This document shows, piece by piece, positions 1 through 6,561 of a DNA stretch of 9,254 nucleotides. The notes under the pieces are model-generated. The model was not told the DNA's origin. It searched no databases and saw only the letters and a program-made list of their open reading frames with translations. A program made the position numbers and the translations under genes. Every line of letters starts with the position of its first letter. The stretch's first letter is position 1. Source of the DNA: an uncultured Anaerolineaceae bacterium (lineage in GTDB: Bacteria; Chloroflexota; Anaerolineae; Anaerolineales; Anaerolineaceae); assembly GCA_937890875.1 (NCBI GenBank), contig CALAEB010000637.1, forward strand, positions 1-9,254, written 5' to 3'.

Positions 1-93
1 GAACCGATATCCTCCCTCCCAAGGCTCAATTATGAGCGAATGCAGGTGGTACCACGGAAGCCCCTTCGTCCTGCGCGAAAAGGGGCTTTTTAA
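1..93 (+). promoter_or_regulatory. T-box riboswitch (3' part) controlling serS
   Basis: A T-box leader senses uncharged tRNA and lets transcription run into the downstream synthetase gene when charging is low. Only the 3' end is in the window; Stem I and the specifier codon lie to the left. A small hairpin (24-28 with 33-37, loop ATTA) precedes the antiterminator. The antiterminator is textbook: GCAGG (42-46) pairs with CCTGC (70-74), the seven-base bulge TGGTACC (47-53) would hold the tRNA acceptor end, and ACGGA (54-58) pairs with TTCGT (65-69) with one G-U. It shares bases 58-66 and 70-74 with the competing terminator, so the two folds exclude each other. The tRNA specificity (serine) is inferred from serS directly downstream, since the specifier is not visible. 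Confidence 0.93.
58..91 (+). terminator. Conditional terminator of the serS T-box
   Basis: A nine-base-pair stem, AAGCCCCTT (58-66) with AAGGGGCTT (80-88), encloses a 13-nt loop and runs into five T residues (87-91). The left arm is built from bases that otherwise form the antiterminator, so this is the off state of the T-box switch. Readthrough leads to the serS Shine-Dalgarno GAGGAG at 104-109. Confidence 0.93.
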
Positions 94-117
94 TTACCTT
101 ACTGAGGAGAGAAGCGC

Positions 118-1395
118 ATGCTGGACATCAATATTATTCGTGAACAACCCGAAATTGTGAAGAGATCGCTGGAAATTCGGCAGATGGACAGTTCGCCGGT
201 TGATCAGGTGATCCAACTGGACACGGAACGCCGGGCAATTCTGGGCGAAGTGGAACAAATGAAAGCCGAGCGGAACGCCGTTTCAAAAGAAATCGGCAAG
301 ATCAAAGACGCAAATGAACGGAACGCGAAAATTGAAGCGATGCGGATTGTCGGGGATAAAATTGCCGAACTGGATCTGAAAGAAAAGGCTATCAGCGAAG
401 AATTAAAATCCTTGCTGATGATCATCCCCAACATCCCGCAGCCTGAGGTGCCCATCGGCCAAAGCGACGCTGACAATGTGGTCATGCGTCAGGAAGGTGA
501 AATCATTGAGCTGCCATTTGAAGGGCTGCCGCATTGGGATCTCGGCACCAATCTCAATATCATTGATTTTGACCGTGGCGTCAAGCTGACCGGTTCGCGT
601 TTTTATGTTCTGAACGGACAAGGCGCAAGGCTGCAGCGGGCGCTGATCGCTTTTATGCTGGACCTGCATATCCGGCAGGGATACAAGGAACGCTATACGC
701 CGTTTATGGTAAAAAATGAGGTTCTATACGGCGCGGGCCAGCTGCCGAAGTTCCGCGACAACCTGTATCACGACGCGGAAGAGGACTACTGGTGGGTACC
801 GACAGCGGAAGTCCCGCTGACCGGACTATACATGAACGAAATTGTGGAAGAAGAGACGCTCCCGATGCGCTTCACTGCCTACACCCCATGTTTCCGGCGG
901 GAGAAGATGAGCGCCGGGCGTGATGTACGCGGCATTAAACGCGGCCATCAGTTCGACAAAGTCGAGATGTATTGCTACAGCCACCCGGAAAAATCCGCGG
1001 ATGAATTGGATCGGATGCTGAACGCAGCGGAAGAGACCTGCAAAGCGCTCGGCCTGACTTATCATATCGTCGCCCAGTGTACCGGAGATCTCGGTTTTAA
1101 CGCGCAGATCTGCTATGACATCGAAGTCTGGGCACCCGGCAGCCGGGAATGGCTGGAAGTGTCATCCGTTTCGAATGACGGTGATTTTCAGGCCCGCCGC
1201 GCCGCAATTCGTTTCCGTGATAAGAACAGCGGAAAACCCCGCCTGCTGCACACGCTGAACGGCTCCGGACTGGGACTGCCGCGCACACTCATCGCCGTGA
1301 TGGAAACCTATCAGCAGCCGGATGGATCGATCATCGTTCCGGAAGTGCTGAAACCCTGGATGGGCGGGATTGAACGAATTATCCGGGAGGAATAA
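118..1395 (+). CDS. serS: Seryl-tRNA synthetase (SerRS)
   Basis: SerRS charges tRNA-Ser (and the selenocysteine tRNA where present) with serine, using ATP, in the cytoplasm. The protein is 425 residues, normal for bacterial SerRS. Residues 1-105 are the charged helical N-terminal arm, an antiparallel coiled coil that grips the long variable arm of tRNA-Ser. The class II core follows: motif 1 around residues 185-200 with Pro195, the serine-binding TAE triad at 229-231, motif 2 with FRREK at 259-263 followed by [16 protein letters not shown], and motif 3 [10 protein letters not shown] at 381-390 with Arg389. The C-terminus is the usual [16 protein letters not shown] tail. The ATG start has Shine-Dalgarno GAGGAG eight bases upstream. 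It is expressed from the T-box leader at 1-93 and ends at the hairpin at 1415-1455. All key residues appear present; the LPRT form of motif 3 resembles Chloroflexota enzymes as I remember them. Confidence 0.98.
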   Translation: MLDINIIREQPEIVKRSLEIRQMDSSPVDQVIQLDTERRAILGEVEQMKAERNAVSKEIGKIKDANERNAKIEAMRIVGDKIAELDLKEKAISEELKSLLMIIPNIPQPEVPIGQSDADNVVMRQEGEIIELPFEGLPHWDLGTNLNIIDFDRGVKLTGSRFYVLNGQGARLQRALIAFMLDLHIRQGYKERYTPFMVKNEVLYGAGQLPKFRDNLYHDAEEDYWWVPTAEVPLTGLYMNEIVEEETLPMRFTAYTPCFRREKMSAGRDVRGIKRGHQFDKVEMYCYSHPEKSADELDRMLNAAEETCKALGLTYHIVAQCTGDLGFNAQICYDIEVWAPGSREWLEVSSVSNDGDFQARRAAIRFRDKNSGKPRLLHTLNGSGLGLPRTLIAVMETYQQPDGSIIVPEVLKPWMGGIERIIREE

Positions 1396-1414
1396 ACCGA
1401 TACGCTGAAACGAT

Positions 1415-1460
1415 AAACTGCGGGGTGTGCTTCTTTGAAACACACCCCGCAGTTTGTTTT
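1415..1460. terminator. Shared terminator between convergent serS and argS
   Basis: A perfect 15-bp inverted repeat, AAACTGCGGGGTGTG (1415-1429) and its complement (1441-1455), has an 11-nt loop that can itself form a 3-bp minihairpin. On the plus strand it is followed by GTTTT (1456-1460), a good end for serS. On the minus strand the stem ends in TTT and then ATCGTTT, a weaker tract but still plausible for argS, whose stop codon lies at its edge (1459-1461). The hairpin therefore probably works in both directions. Confidence 0.9.
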
Positions 1461-3219
1461 ACATCACTTCCGGCGTCTCGATCCCCAGCAAAGCGAGACA
1501 ATTCACAATCGCCTGCCGGCTGGCCGCGGCCAGCCGCAGCCTGAAATCGCGCACCTGCGGTTCAGCCTGGATTACCGGGCACAACCGGTAAAAATTATTA
1601 AACGCCTGTGCGATATCATAAGCCAAGTTCGCAATAAACAGCGGCTTACATTCCGCGGCAGCCCGCTGAATCTCCTTCGGAACGCGGGAAACCAGATCAA
1701 TCAGCTCAATTTCCACCACCGTCAGATCATATTCCAGCGGAAGCGCGGCCGGCACAACCCCGCCCGCCTTGCGCAGGATGCTGTTCGCCCGGACGCCGGC
1801 ATATTGGATATAAGGCGCGGCCTGTCCATTAAAATCCAGCGCCGCATCCCAGTCAAACGTAACGATTTTGGTATTATCACGCGAAAGCATGGAATACTTC
1901 AGCGCACCGAGCGCCACCTTGTTCGCAATCGACTGCTTTGTTTCCGCATCAAGCGCCGGATTTTTCTCCTCCACAATCGCCAGCGCGCGGGCTGTCGCCT
2001 CATCCAGCAGATCCTGCAGGAACACCACCGTTCCATCCCGGGAAGACATGGTCACATTACCGGGCAGATTGACGATTTCATAAGCCAGATGATAGCAATC
2101 TTTCGTCCAGGGATAACCCATCAGCTCCAGCGTCTTAAAAATCTGCTGCATATATAACGACTGACGGACATCAATCACATAAATTGAGCGGGTGAGCTGA
2201 AACTGCTCGAACTTCTTGATCGCCAGCGAAAGATCCTTCGTTGCGTAAAGCGATGTCCCGTCCGAACGCAGAACGACCAATACACGGTATTTCTCCTTTG
2301 TTCCGCAGAGCTCATCCAGTTTCACGACGACCGGATTTTCAGGCCGTTCGTCCACCGCCAGCCCTTTGGCCACCAGTTCATCGACGATTTCTTTTCCGGA
2401 ATCTTCGACCTCGCTCTCGAAATACAGGTGATCAAATTTCACATTGAGCGTCCGGTAGATCTCATCAAATCCGTCTAAACTCCACTGACGGGTCCTTTCC
2501 CAAAGCGCTACCACATCCGGGTCCCGCTGATCCCAGCGGGCAAACAGCGCCCGGATTTCGGCTTCGGCCTCCGGCTCACTTTCATGCCGGCGGGTCGCTT
2601 CAGCATAAAGGTCACCCATCCAGCGCGTGATATCGCCGGACGGCACTTCGCCGTCGTGATATTTCAGATAACACCACATCCACTTAATCACATGCAGACC
2701 GATGTCACCGAGATAATTGGCCCGGATCACGTCGTTGCCGGCTTTTGCCAGAATATTGCAGACCGAATTGCCCAGAATCACATTCCGCAGGTGGCCGACG
2801 TGGAACGCTTTATGTGTATTCGGCTGTGAAAACTCGACCATAACACGCTGACCGGTGGCATCGCCCTGCCCATAAGCAGTTTTTTCACGCAGGACAGAGT
2901 CGATAACGCGCATGGCATATATTTTGCCCGAAAAATAAATATTTAAATAACCTTTTACCGCTTCAACCCGTTCAAACGCTTCCGAAAGCTCAATTGCATC
3001 CGCGATGGAGCCTGCGATCTCTTGCGCCCGCTGGGGGACGTTGATTTTAAGCCCTTTCGCCCGCGCGTCATCCGCCGCCAGCTGAAAAAAGGAGGCCGCG
3101 ATGCCCCAGTTGCCGCTAAAGGGGATCCATGACCAGGCAATCTCCCTTACCGGCAGGTCATGCTCCTTGCAATACGTTTTGATCTGCGTCTCAATCCGTT
3201 TTTGTTCTGATTCAAACAT
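1459..3219 (-). CDS. argS: Arginyl-tRNA synthetase (ArgRS)
   Basis: ArgRS attaches arginine to tRNA-Arg in the cytoplasm; it needs bound tRNA to activate arginine. The 586-residue length is typical. Residues 1-105 are the N-terminal Add1-type domain that contacts the tRNA elbow. The Rossmann catalytic core begins at about 125, with the HIGH signature as HVGH at 140-143, preceded by the family-typical SQPNTHKAF stretch. The KMSKS position reads MSSRDGT at 391-397 and lacks the second lysine, as in many ArgRSs. The all-helical DALR anticodon-binding domain occupies about 465-586 and ends in a normal LLGIETPEVM tail. The ATG start is supported by AAGGA eight bases upstream (in 3228-3233). No T-box core is seen upstream. 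It lies convergent to serS and downstream of rpsT, separated from rpsT by a terminator, so it probably has its own promoter in 3220-3410, though I could not identify one with confidence. Confidence 0.98.
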   Translation of the reverse strand: MFESEQKRIETQIKTYCKEHDLPVREIAWSWIPFSGNWGIAASFFQLAADDARAKGLKINVPQRAQEIAGSIADAIELSEAFERVEAVKGYLNIYFSGKIYAMRVIDSVLREKTAYGQGDATGQRVMVEFSQPNTHKAFHVGHLRNVILGNSVCNILAKAGNDVIRANYLGDIGLHVIKWMWCYLKYHDGEVPSGDITRWMGDLYAEATRRHESEPEAEAEIRALFARWDQRDPDVVALWERTRQWSLDGFDEIYRTLNVKFDHLYFESEVEDSGKEIVDELVAKGLAVDERPENPVVVKLDELCGTKEKYRVLVVLRSDGTSLYATKDLSLAIKKFEQFQLTRSIYVIDVRQSLYMQQIFKTLELMGYPWTKDCYHLAYEIVNLPGNVTMSSRDGTVVFLQDLLDEATARALAIVEEKNPALDAETKQSIANKVALGALKYSMLSRDNTKIVTFDWDAALDFNGQAAPYIQYAGVRANSILRKAGGVVPAALPLEYDLTVVEIELIDLVSRVPKEIQRAAAECKPLFIANLAYDIAQAFNNFYRLCPVIQAEPQVRDFRLRLAAASRQAIVNCLALLGIETPEVM

Positions 3220-3410
3220 CGATTCGTTCCTTATTCATGCAATATCAGCCATTCAAAATACGAAAAAGGCATTCTGCAGCTTTTTTGTCGTTCTCTGAGG
3301 GGAAAACAAGAGGATCATAAATTCTGCTTTTTATTCGAAAGAGATCTCTCTATTCCGAACAGCCCTCAGACGAACCGGATGATATGCGAAAATGCTGACT
3401 TATGTTTTAA
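3220..3410 (-). other. Non-coding leader region of argS
   Basis: No credible gene lies in this stretch. Read on the minus strand it leads into argS, whose Shine-Dalgarno is at its left end. It holds a 10-bp palindrome AGAGATCTCT (3340-3349) flanked by TTCGAA and CCGAA elements. It also holds an 8-bp inverted repeat, TCTGAGGG (3294-3301) with CCCTCAGA (3363-3370), which could close a stem around the palindrome in the argS leader. A possible -10 (TATGAT on the minus strand, complement of 3313-3318) has no good -35 partner. Function is not established. Confidence 0.35.
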
Positions 3411-3445
3411 CAGAAAAAGGGCTGACCGCAAAAACTGTCAACCCT
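3411..3445 (-). terminator. Intrinsic terminator downstream of rpsT
   Basis: On the minus strand AGGGTTGAC (3445-3437) pairs with GTCAGCCCT (3426-3418), nine base pairs with one G-U. The loop is ten bases, and the RNA then runs into UUUUU (3418-3414) and CUGUU. It lies about 75 nt after the rpsT stop and should end that transcript before argS. Confidence 0.85.
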
Positions 3446-3520
3446 TCCTGATCCGGCATCATCATGTCCACTCAAGGCAGTTGAAAAAGTTTCCTTTTCC
3501 AAGCAAAGACAGGAAGGCCC

Positions 3521-3781
3521 CTATTTGCTCGCTGCCAGTTTTTTCATCAGGCGGCTTTTCTTGCGGGCCGCGTTATTCTTATGGATAACGCCCTTTTGGA
3601 CAGCTTTATCAAGAGCGACAATCGCTTTTAATACCAATTCTTCACTGTTTTCCTGTTGTCCGCCGATGGCAGCCCGGGCTTTGCTGACCGCGCTGCGTGT
3701 CGAACCACGCACAACCCGGTTCTGCAGCCGTCGCTTCTCATTCTGCTTATTCCGCTTGATTTGTGACTTAATATTCGCCAT
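3521..3781 (-). CDS. rpsT: Small ribosomal subunit protein bS20
   Basis: S20 is a primary binder of 16S rRNA in the 30S subunit, contacting the 5' domain and helix 44 and helping early assembly. The product is 86 residues, the normal size. It opens with the family signature MANIKSQIKRNKQNEKRRLQNR and ends with GVIHKNNAARKKSRLMKKL, both diagnostic; the protein is a very basic helical bundle. The start at 3781 was preferred over an in-frame ATG at 3796 because GGAGG lies eight bases before 3781, inside the longer version, and because S20 proteins begin at MANIK. It is transcribed alone from the promoter at 3901-3929 through a leader of about 115 nt and ends at the terminator at 3411-3445. A divergent gene on the plus strand shares the upstream region. 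Confidence 0.97.
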   Translation of the reverse strand: MANIKSQIKRNKQNEKRRLQNRVVRGSTRSAVSKARAAIGGQQENSEELVLKAIVALDKAVQKGVIHKNNAARKKSRLMKKLAASK

Positions 3782-3897
3782 TCGATTTTCCTCCAAAGAT
3801 TCAATACATATCAGGTTCCGGTTTGACCGGCCTTCTTATGACCGTTTTTTTGTCAGCCGTTCCCTACAGAGGGTATGCTTGGAACTTTAGAACGGCT
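3782..3897 (-). promoter_or_regulatory. Structured 5' leader of rpsT mRNA
   Basis: From the expected start site (about 3896) to the rpsT ATG the transcript is about 115 nt. Its very 5' end can fold by an 8-bp perfect stem, AGCCGTTC (3897-3890 on the minus strand) with GAACGGCT (3862-3855), closing a 27-nt apical region that contains a possible small CCT/AGG hairpin. An A-rich stretch follows, then a second small hairpin CCGGT-CAA-ACCGG (3830-3818), and then the Shine-Dalgarno. No U-tract follows either hairpin, so this is not an attenuator of the usual type. A role in mRNA stability or S20 autoregulation is inference only. Confidence 0.5.
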
Positions 3898-3900
3898 CAA

Positions 3901-3929
3901 ATTATCATGCAAGAGCGCCTTTTTGTCAA
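3901..3929 (-). promoter_or_regulatory. Strong housekeeping (sigma-70/A type) promoter for rpsT
   Basis: On the minus strand there is a perfect -35 TTGACA (3929-3924), a 17-base spacer, and GATAAT (3906-3901) as -10, preceded by T. This is one mismatch from the full consensus with ideal spacing. Transcription should start near 3896-3893, just inside the hairpin of the rpsT leader. Confidence 0.92.
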
Positions 3930-3969
3930 CCGCAATCCGAATAAAAGGGATATTTTGCTGATATTCTGA

Positions 3970-3998
3970 TAAAACAATAACGAAAAGTTCAGTATACT
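3970..3998 (+). promoter_or_regulatory. Possible promoter for the exported protein gene
   Basis: TATACT at 3993-3998 is a good -10 hexamer (five of six) on the plus strand, about 70 nt before the ATG at 4068. No convincing -35 lies 16-18 bases upstream; that region is AT-rich (around 3970-3976). If real it would drive a leader of about 60 nt and would sit back to back with the rpsT promoter. Confidence 0.4.
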
Positions 3999-4055
3999 TA
4001 TATCCATTAGTGCAACAGAAAATAAAATCGAAAGATTGTTTTTTTGAAAATTATG

Positions 4056-4063
4056 AAGGAGGT
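4056..4063 (+). promoter_or_regulatory. Near-perfect Shine-Dalgarno that sets the 4068 start
   Basis: AAGGAGGT matches the anti-Shine-Dalgarno fully and ends four bases before the ATG at 4068. Longer in-frame starts exist (TTG at 4044, ATG at 4053), but both overlap or precede this site and would destroy its purpose, so 4068 is the start. Confidence 0.9.
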
Positions 4064-4067
4064 ACCT

Positions 4068-5642
4068 ATGAATCGAAAAATGATCACAGCCGTCGTTCTG
4101 ATCTTGTTTGCTATGACCGGATTCAGACCTTTCTCAGGATCCCTGCTATCGGAGGATGAAGCTGTACGTCCGGACAAGCCGGTTGTTGCGGCGTCCTCAA
4201 TCCCTTCCTTCGGGCTGACCATTTCGGGGGACTGGACCACCGATACGCTCACCAATGAGGAAGAAACTGAAACAGAAGACAGTAATTCCGAGCTGTTTTC
4301 GGAAGTGCTCGACCCGGACCAATGGAAATTCCTGGATGATGAGCTTCTTCAGGAAGAAATCGGCTCCGCAGACGGCCCGACATCCATCTTTGTCACGGAT
4401 GAAACCGAAACAGATATCTTTCCTCCGCAGCAATTGCCCACAGAATTAGATCCGGAACAGTTGAAGATGCTGAACGATTTGCTCGTTGAGGGCGGAACAA
4501 GCCTGATCCAAAACGCGGATCTGGACGCAGCTTATCGCGGTATCAAAGATTTTGTTATCAGCCTTGAGACGATCACTGAATTTTGGGAAGGCTATGATTT
4601 CGCCCAGATCGAGGATGGTTTCACGGAATTCGCGCATCAGTTTATTCTCGCGATTGCGGATGAAAGTTTTCCCGAAGTTCTTTTCCAGGGCATCCTCAGC
4701 AGTGGAGCCCCGGTTGAAATTCCCGTCACCGTCGACGGGGAAACCCAAACCTACACGTTCTCTCAGATCGATGACGACGAATACCTGCTTTCTCCGCAGT
4801 TCACAATAAAGCTGGAAGGCGAGATCGTGCACATCGCGGATCTGGAAGGAAACCCGCTGGCGCAATTTACCAGACAGTTTGACCCGGCTGTTCCGGACCA
4901 GGTCCTCTTCACGATCAAGAACTATGAAGCGGACCAGACGGTCGACCTGGTTTTCATCGCCGCGGACGCCGAATTGATTGTGACAGCGGATGGTCAAAAA
5001 ATGATCCATGTGAAAGCCAATCCGGAGACGTCTTCGATTGAGATCGATGAGAATATCTCCCCTTCGCTTTCAAAACTTTCTTTCGATGCCGAAGCCGGTA
5101 CCATCACACTGACCAGCCGCAAAATAGACGCGGTTCCAAACGAAGCTCCGCTGCTGAATGAAGAGCAGAGTGAAACGGAGACCGACACGCCGATCGCGGC
5201 GCTGCGGATCGATGGGGAACAAAAGGAAGTTGCATTTTCCGTTGAAGAAGAAGTTGTCTTTTCCGTCCGGTTTGTTGATGCCGATCAGATTCAGATTAAT
5301 GCCGGCGGCAGTGCCAATCTGCTCCAATTTGACGATGACCTTCAGCAGCTCAGCTGGATACCCGAAGAAGAAGGCGCGCCGGAATTTTCACTGGCATTTT
5401 CAGGAACCGAGAACCAACTGACGCTGCAATCCAACCTGGCCACAGGCGTTCTGGAGGAGTTTGTTTCAATCCACCTGGACAGGGAAAAGAACGCGATCGA
5501 TCTCACCATCCCCGGTTCCGCGCCGTTCTCACTCATTTTTGATCAGGAAGCAGGGCAAATCCTGTACAGTGACGGACAGTCGGAATTTCCGCTTGATCCG
5601 GAAATGTTGCAGATGTTCCTGCCGAGCACCGCTCAATATTAA
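4068..5642 (+). CDS. Unrecognised exported acidic protein with duplicated beta-rich domain
   Basis: I do not recognise the family. The protein has 524 residues and begins with MNRKM and a hydrophobic stretch (6-19), consistent with a signal peptide or N-terminal anchor. I see no cysteine anywhere, so it is not a lipoprotein, and no C-terminal anchor or LPXTG. Acidic Thr/Glu-rich linkers with an ETE(T) core lie at about 62-78, 109-118 and 364-374. Helix-forming LDPDQWKFLDDEL (81-93) and LDPEQLKMLNDLL (127-139) are clear repeats, and LDPEMLQMFL (509-518) ends the protein. A helical segment fills about 150-205. Two beta-rich regions, about 213-352 and 376-504, look like tandem copies: VDGE 222 / IDGE 381, NPLAQF 262 / NLLQF 417, FDAEAG 339 / FDQEAG 491. 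It stands alone between the divergent rpsT and a terminator at 5680. Very acidic and probably extracytoplasmic; function unknown. That the gene is real is well supported by its Shine-Dalgarno, terminator and length. Confidence 0.85.
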   Translation: MNRKMITAVVLILFAMTGFRPFSGSLLSEDEAVRPDKPVVAASSIPSFGLTISGDWTTDTLTNEEETETEDSNSELFSEVLDPDQWKFLDDELLQEEIGSADGPTSIFVTDETETDIFPPQQLPTELDPEQLKMLNDLLVEGGTSLIQNADLDAAYRGIKDFVISLETITEFWEGYDFAQIEDGFTEFAHQFILAIADESFPEVLFQGILSSGAPVEIPVTVDGETQTYTFSQIDDDEYLLSPQFTIKLEGEIVHIADLEGNPLAQFTRQFDPAVPDQVLFTIKNYEADQTVDLVFIAADAELIVTADGQKMIHVKANPETSSIEIDENISPSLSKLSFDAEAGTITLTSRKIDAVPNEAPLLNEEQSETETDTPIAALRIDGEQKEVAFSVEEEVVFSVRFVDADQIQINAGGSANLLQFDDDLQQLSWIPEEEGAPEFSLAFSGTENQLTLQSNLATGVLEEFVSIHLDREKNAIDLTIPGSAPFSLIFDQEAGQILYSDGQSEFPLDPEMLQMFLPSTAQY

Positions 5643-5679
5643 TAAAGATAGCCGTTCACAGTCTGACCGATAATATCTG

Positions 5680-5727
5680 CGTCCCTCTTCTTTTCCAAAA
5701 AAGGGAAGAAGAGGGACGTCTTTATTT
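5680..5727 (+). terminator. Intrinsic terminator of the exported protein gene
   Basis: A long stem of about 16 bp pairs the arm starting CGTCCCTCTTCTT (from 5680) with the arm ending GAAGAAGAGGGACG (to 5718), with two G-U pairs near the loop. The loop is A-rich, and TCTTTATTT follows on the plus strand. On the minus strand no T-tract follows the stem, so it is mainly a terminator for the 4068-5642 gene, although it may also impede transcription coming from lgt. Confidence 0.85.
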
Positions 5728-5758
5728 CAAATAATTATCCGGGAAAAACAACAATTTT

Positions 5759-6550
5759 TTATTTTTGCCGGTGCCGCATCAACAGCGCAATCGCCGCGCA
5801 AACCGCCGTCACCGCCATGACGACCTGATTCATGTTCAGGTTGCCGACCGTCGCCTGGTCCAGCCGCAGAAACTCAAGAAAGAAGCGGCCCACCGGATAA
5901 ATGATCAGATAACAGATCAGCAGGTCGCCCGGTCGGAGCCGTTTTCCGAATTTGCGGTCGATCCAGAGCAGCGCCGCCATATTCAGCAGGTTATAAACCA
6001 TCTCATAGAAAAACAACGGATGATAAGTCGCCTGATCCATATATTGCGGCAAGCGGTTTTCCGGATCGATCGTTATCGCCCAAGGGAGATTGGAAGGCGC
6101 TCCGTACAGTTCCTGGTTCACATAATTTCCCCAGCGCCCGATTGCCTGGCCCCGTGCGAGACCGGGGGCCATGCTGTCCGCGAAATCCGCAAAGGAAAAT
6201 TCATTTTTACGGCAAAAAAACCACAAACCGACGATACCGCCAATGATCCCGCCCGGAATTCCCAGCCCGCCATTCCAAATCTCAAGAATTCTCAGCGGAT
6301 GACTCAGATAATAACCGGCGGTCAATCCCGATGAGGCGGAGGGCAGCAGAACATGCCAAAGCCGCGCTCCGATGATGCCGGGAATGACAATCGCAGGAAT
6401 GCTTTCCCAGATCGTATCAGGCGCGATGCCGCGCTTTTTCCCGTTCCGGCTGACGAACCAGGCGGCGGCCAGGATCCCGATCAAAAACAGGATGCCGTAG
6501 TAGCGAATCGTTATAGGGCCGATCGAAAAACCCGTTCGAAAAAATTCCAC
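5759..6550 (-). CDS. lgt: Phosphatidylglycerol-prolipoprotein diacylglyceryl transferase (Lgt)
   Basis: Lgt is an integral membrane enzyme that moves the diacylglyceryl group of phosphatidylglycerol onto the lipobox cysteine of prelipoproteins, the first step of lipoprotein maturation. The 263-residue product has about seven hydrophobic segments. The Lgt signature is GRWGNYVNQELYG at 138-150, with Arg139, Asn142, Glu147 and Gly150 matching E. coli Arg143, Asn146, Glu151 and Gly154. RYYG (17-20), HPLFFYE (177-183) and GRFFLEFLR (221-229, Arg222 and Glu226) are also conserved. The residue aligned with E. coli His103 is Pro99 in GGLGIPGG, which is unusual. The start is GTG; AAGAG lies nine bases upstream, no other start codon lies between the previous in-frame stop and this GTG, and the protein begins at the normal family position. 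It is the last gene of a run with ftsK and the CDP-alcohol transferase, 12 nt after the latter. No clear minus-strand terminator is seen after its stop. Confidence 0.96.
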   Translation of the reverse strand: MEFFRTGFSIGPITIRYYGILFLIGILAAAWFVSRNGKKRGIAPDTIWESIPAIVIPGIIGARLWHVLLPSASSGLTAGYYLSHPLRILEIWNGGLGIPGGIIGGIVGLWFFCRKNEFSFADFADSMAPGLARGQAIGRWGNYVNQELYGAPSNLPWAITIDPENRLPQYMDQATYHPLFFYEMVYNLLNMAALLWIDRKFGKRLRPGDLLICYLIIYPVGRFFLEFLRLDQATVGNLNMNQVVMAVTAVCAAIALLMRHRQK

Positions 6551-6561
6551 AGAATCACACT

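Noticed and set aside
1435..2157. Open frame of 240 codons on the plus strand opposite argS
   Set aside because: It lies wholly antisense to a confident argS and begins inside the terminator hairpin. Its product is Arg/His/Gln-rich, as expected for an antisense frame, and it has no fitting Shine-Dalgarno.
3490..3520. Possible first terminator directly after rpsT (AAAAG-GAAA-CTTTT on the minus strand)
   Set aside because: Five mostly A-T pairs and no T-tract; the hairpin at 3411-3445 is far better.
3379..3588. Possible small gene between argS and rpsT on the plus strand
   Set aside because: It runs through the rpsT terminator and into the rpsT coding region in antisense, and its sequence resembles no known small protein.
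3782..3796. Longer start for rpsT adding five residues
   Set aside because: The extra codons are the Shine-Dalgarno itself, and S20 proteins begin at MANIK.
4026..4045. Attenuator-like hairpin (AATC-GAAA-GATT) followed by seven T upstream of the 4068 gene
   Set aside because: The stem has only four A/T-rich pairs apart from one G-C, too weak for a convincing terminator; probably AT-rich leader sequence.
5765..6334. Open frame of 189 codons on the plus strand opposite lgt
   Set aside because: Antisense to a well-recognised membrane protein gene, starts right after its stop, Arg/Gln-rich, and no start signals.
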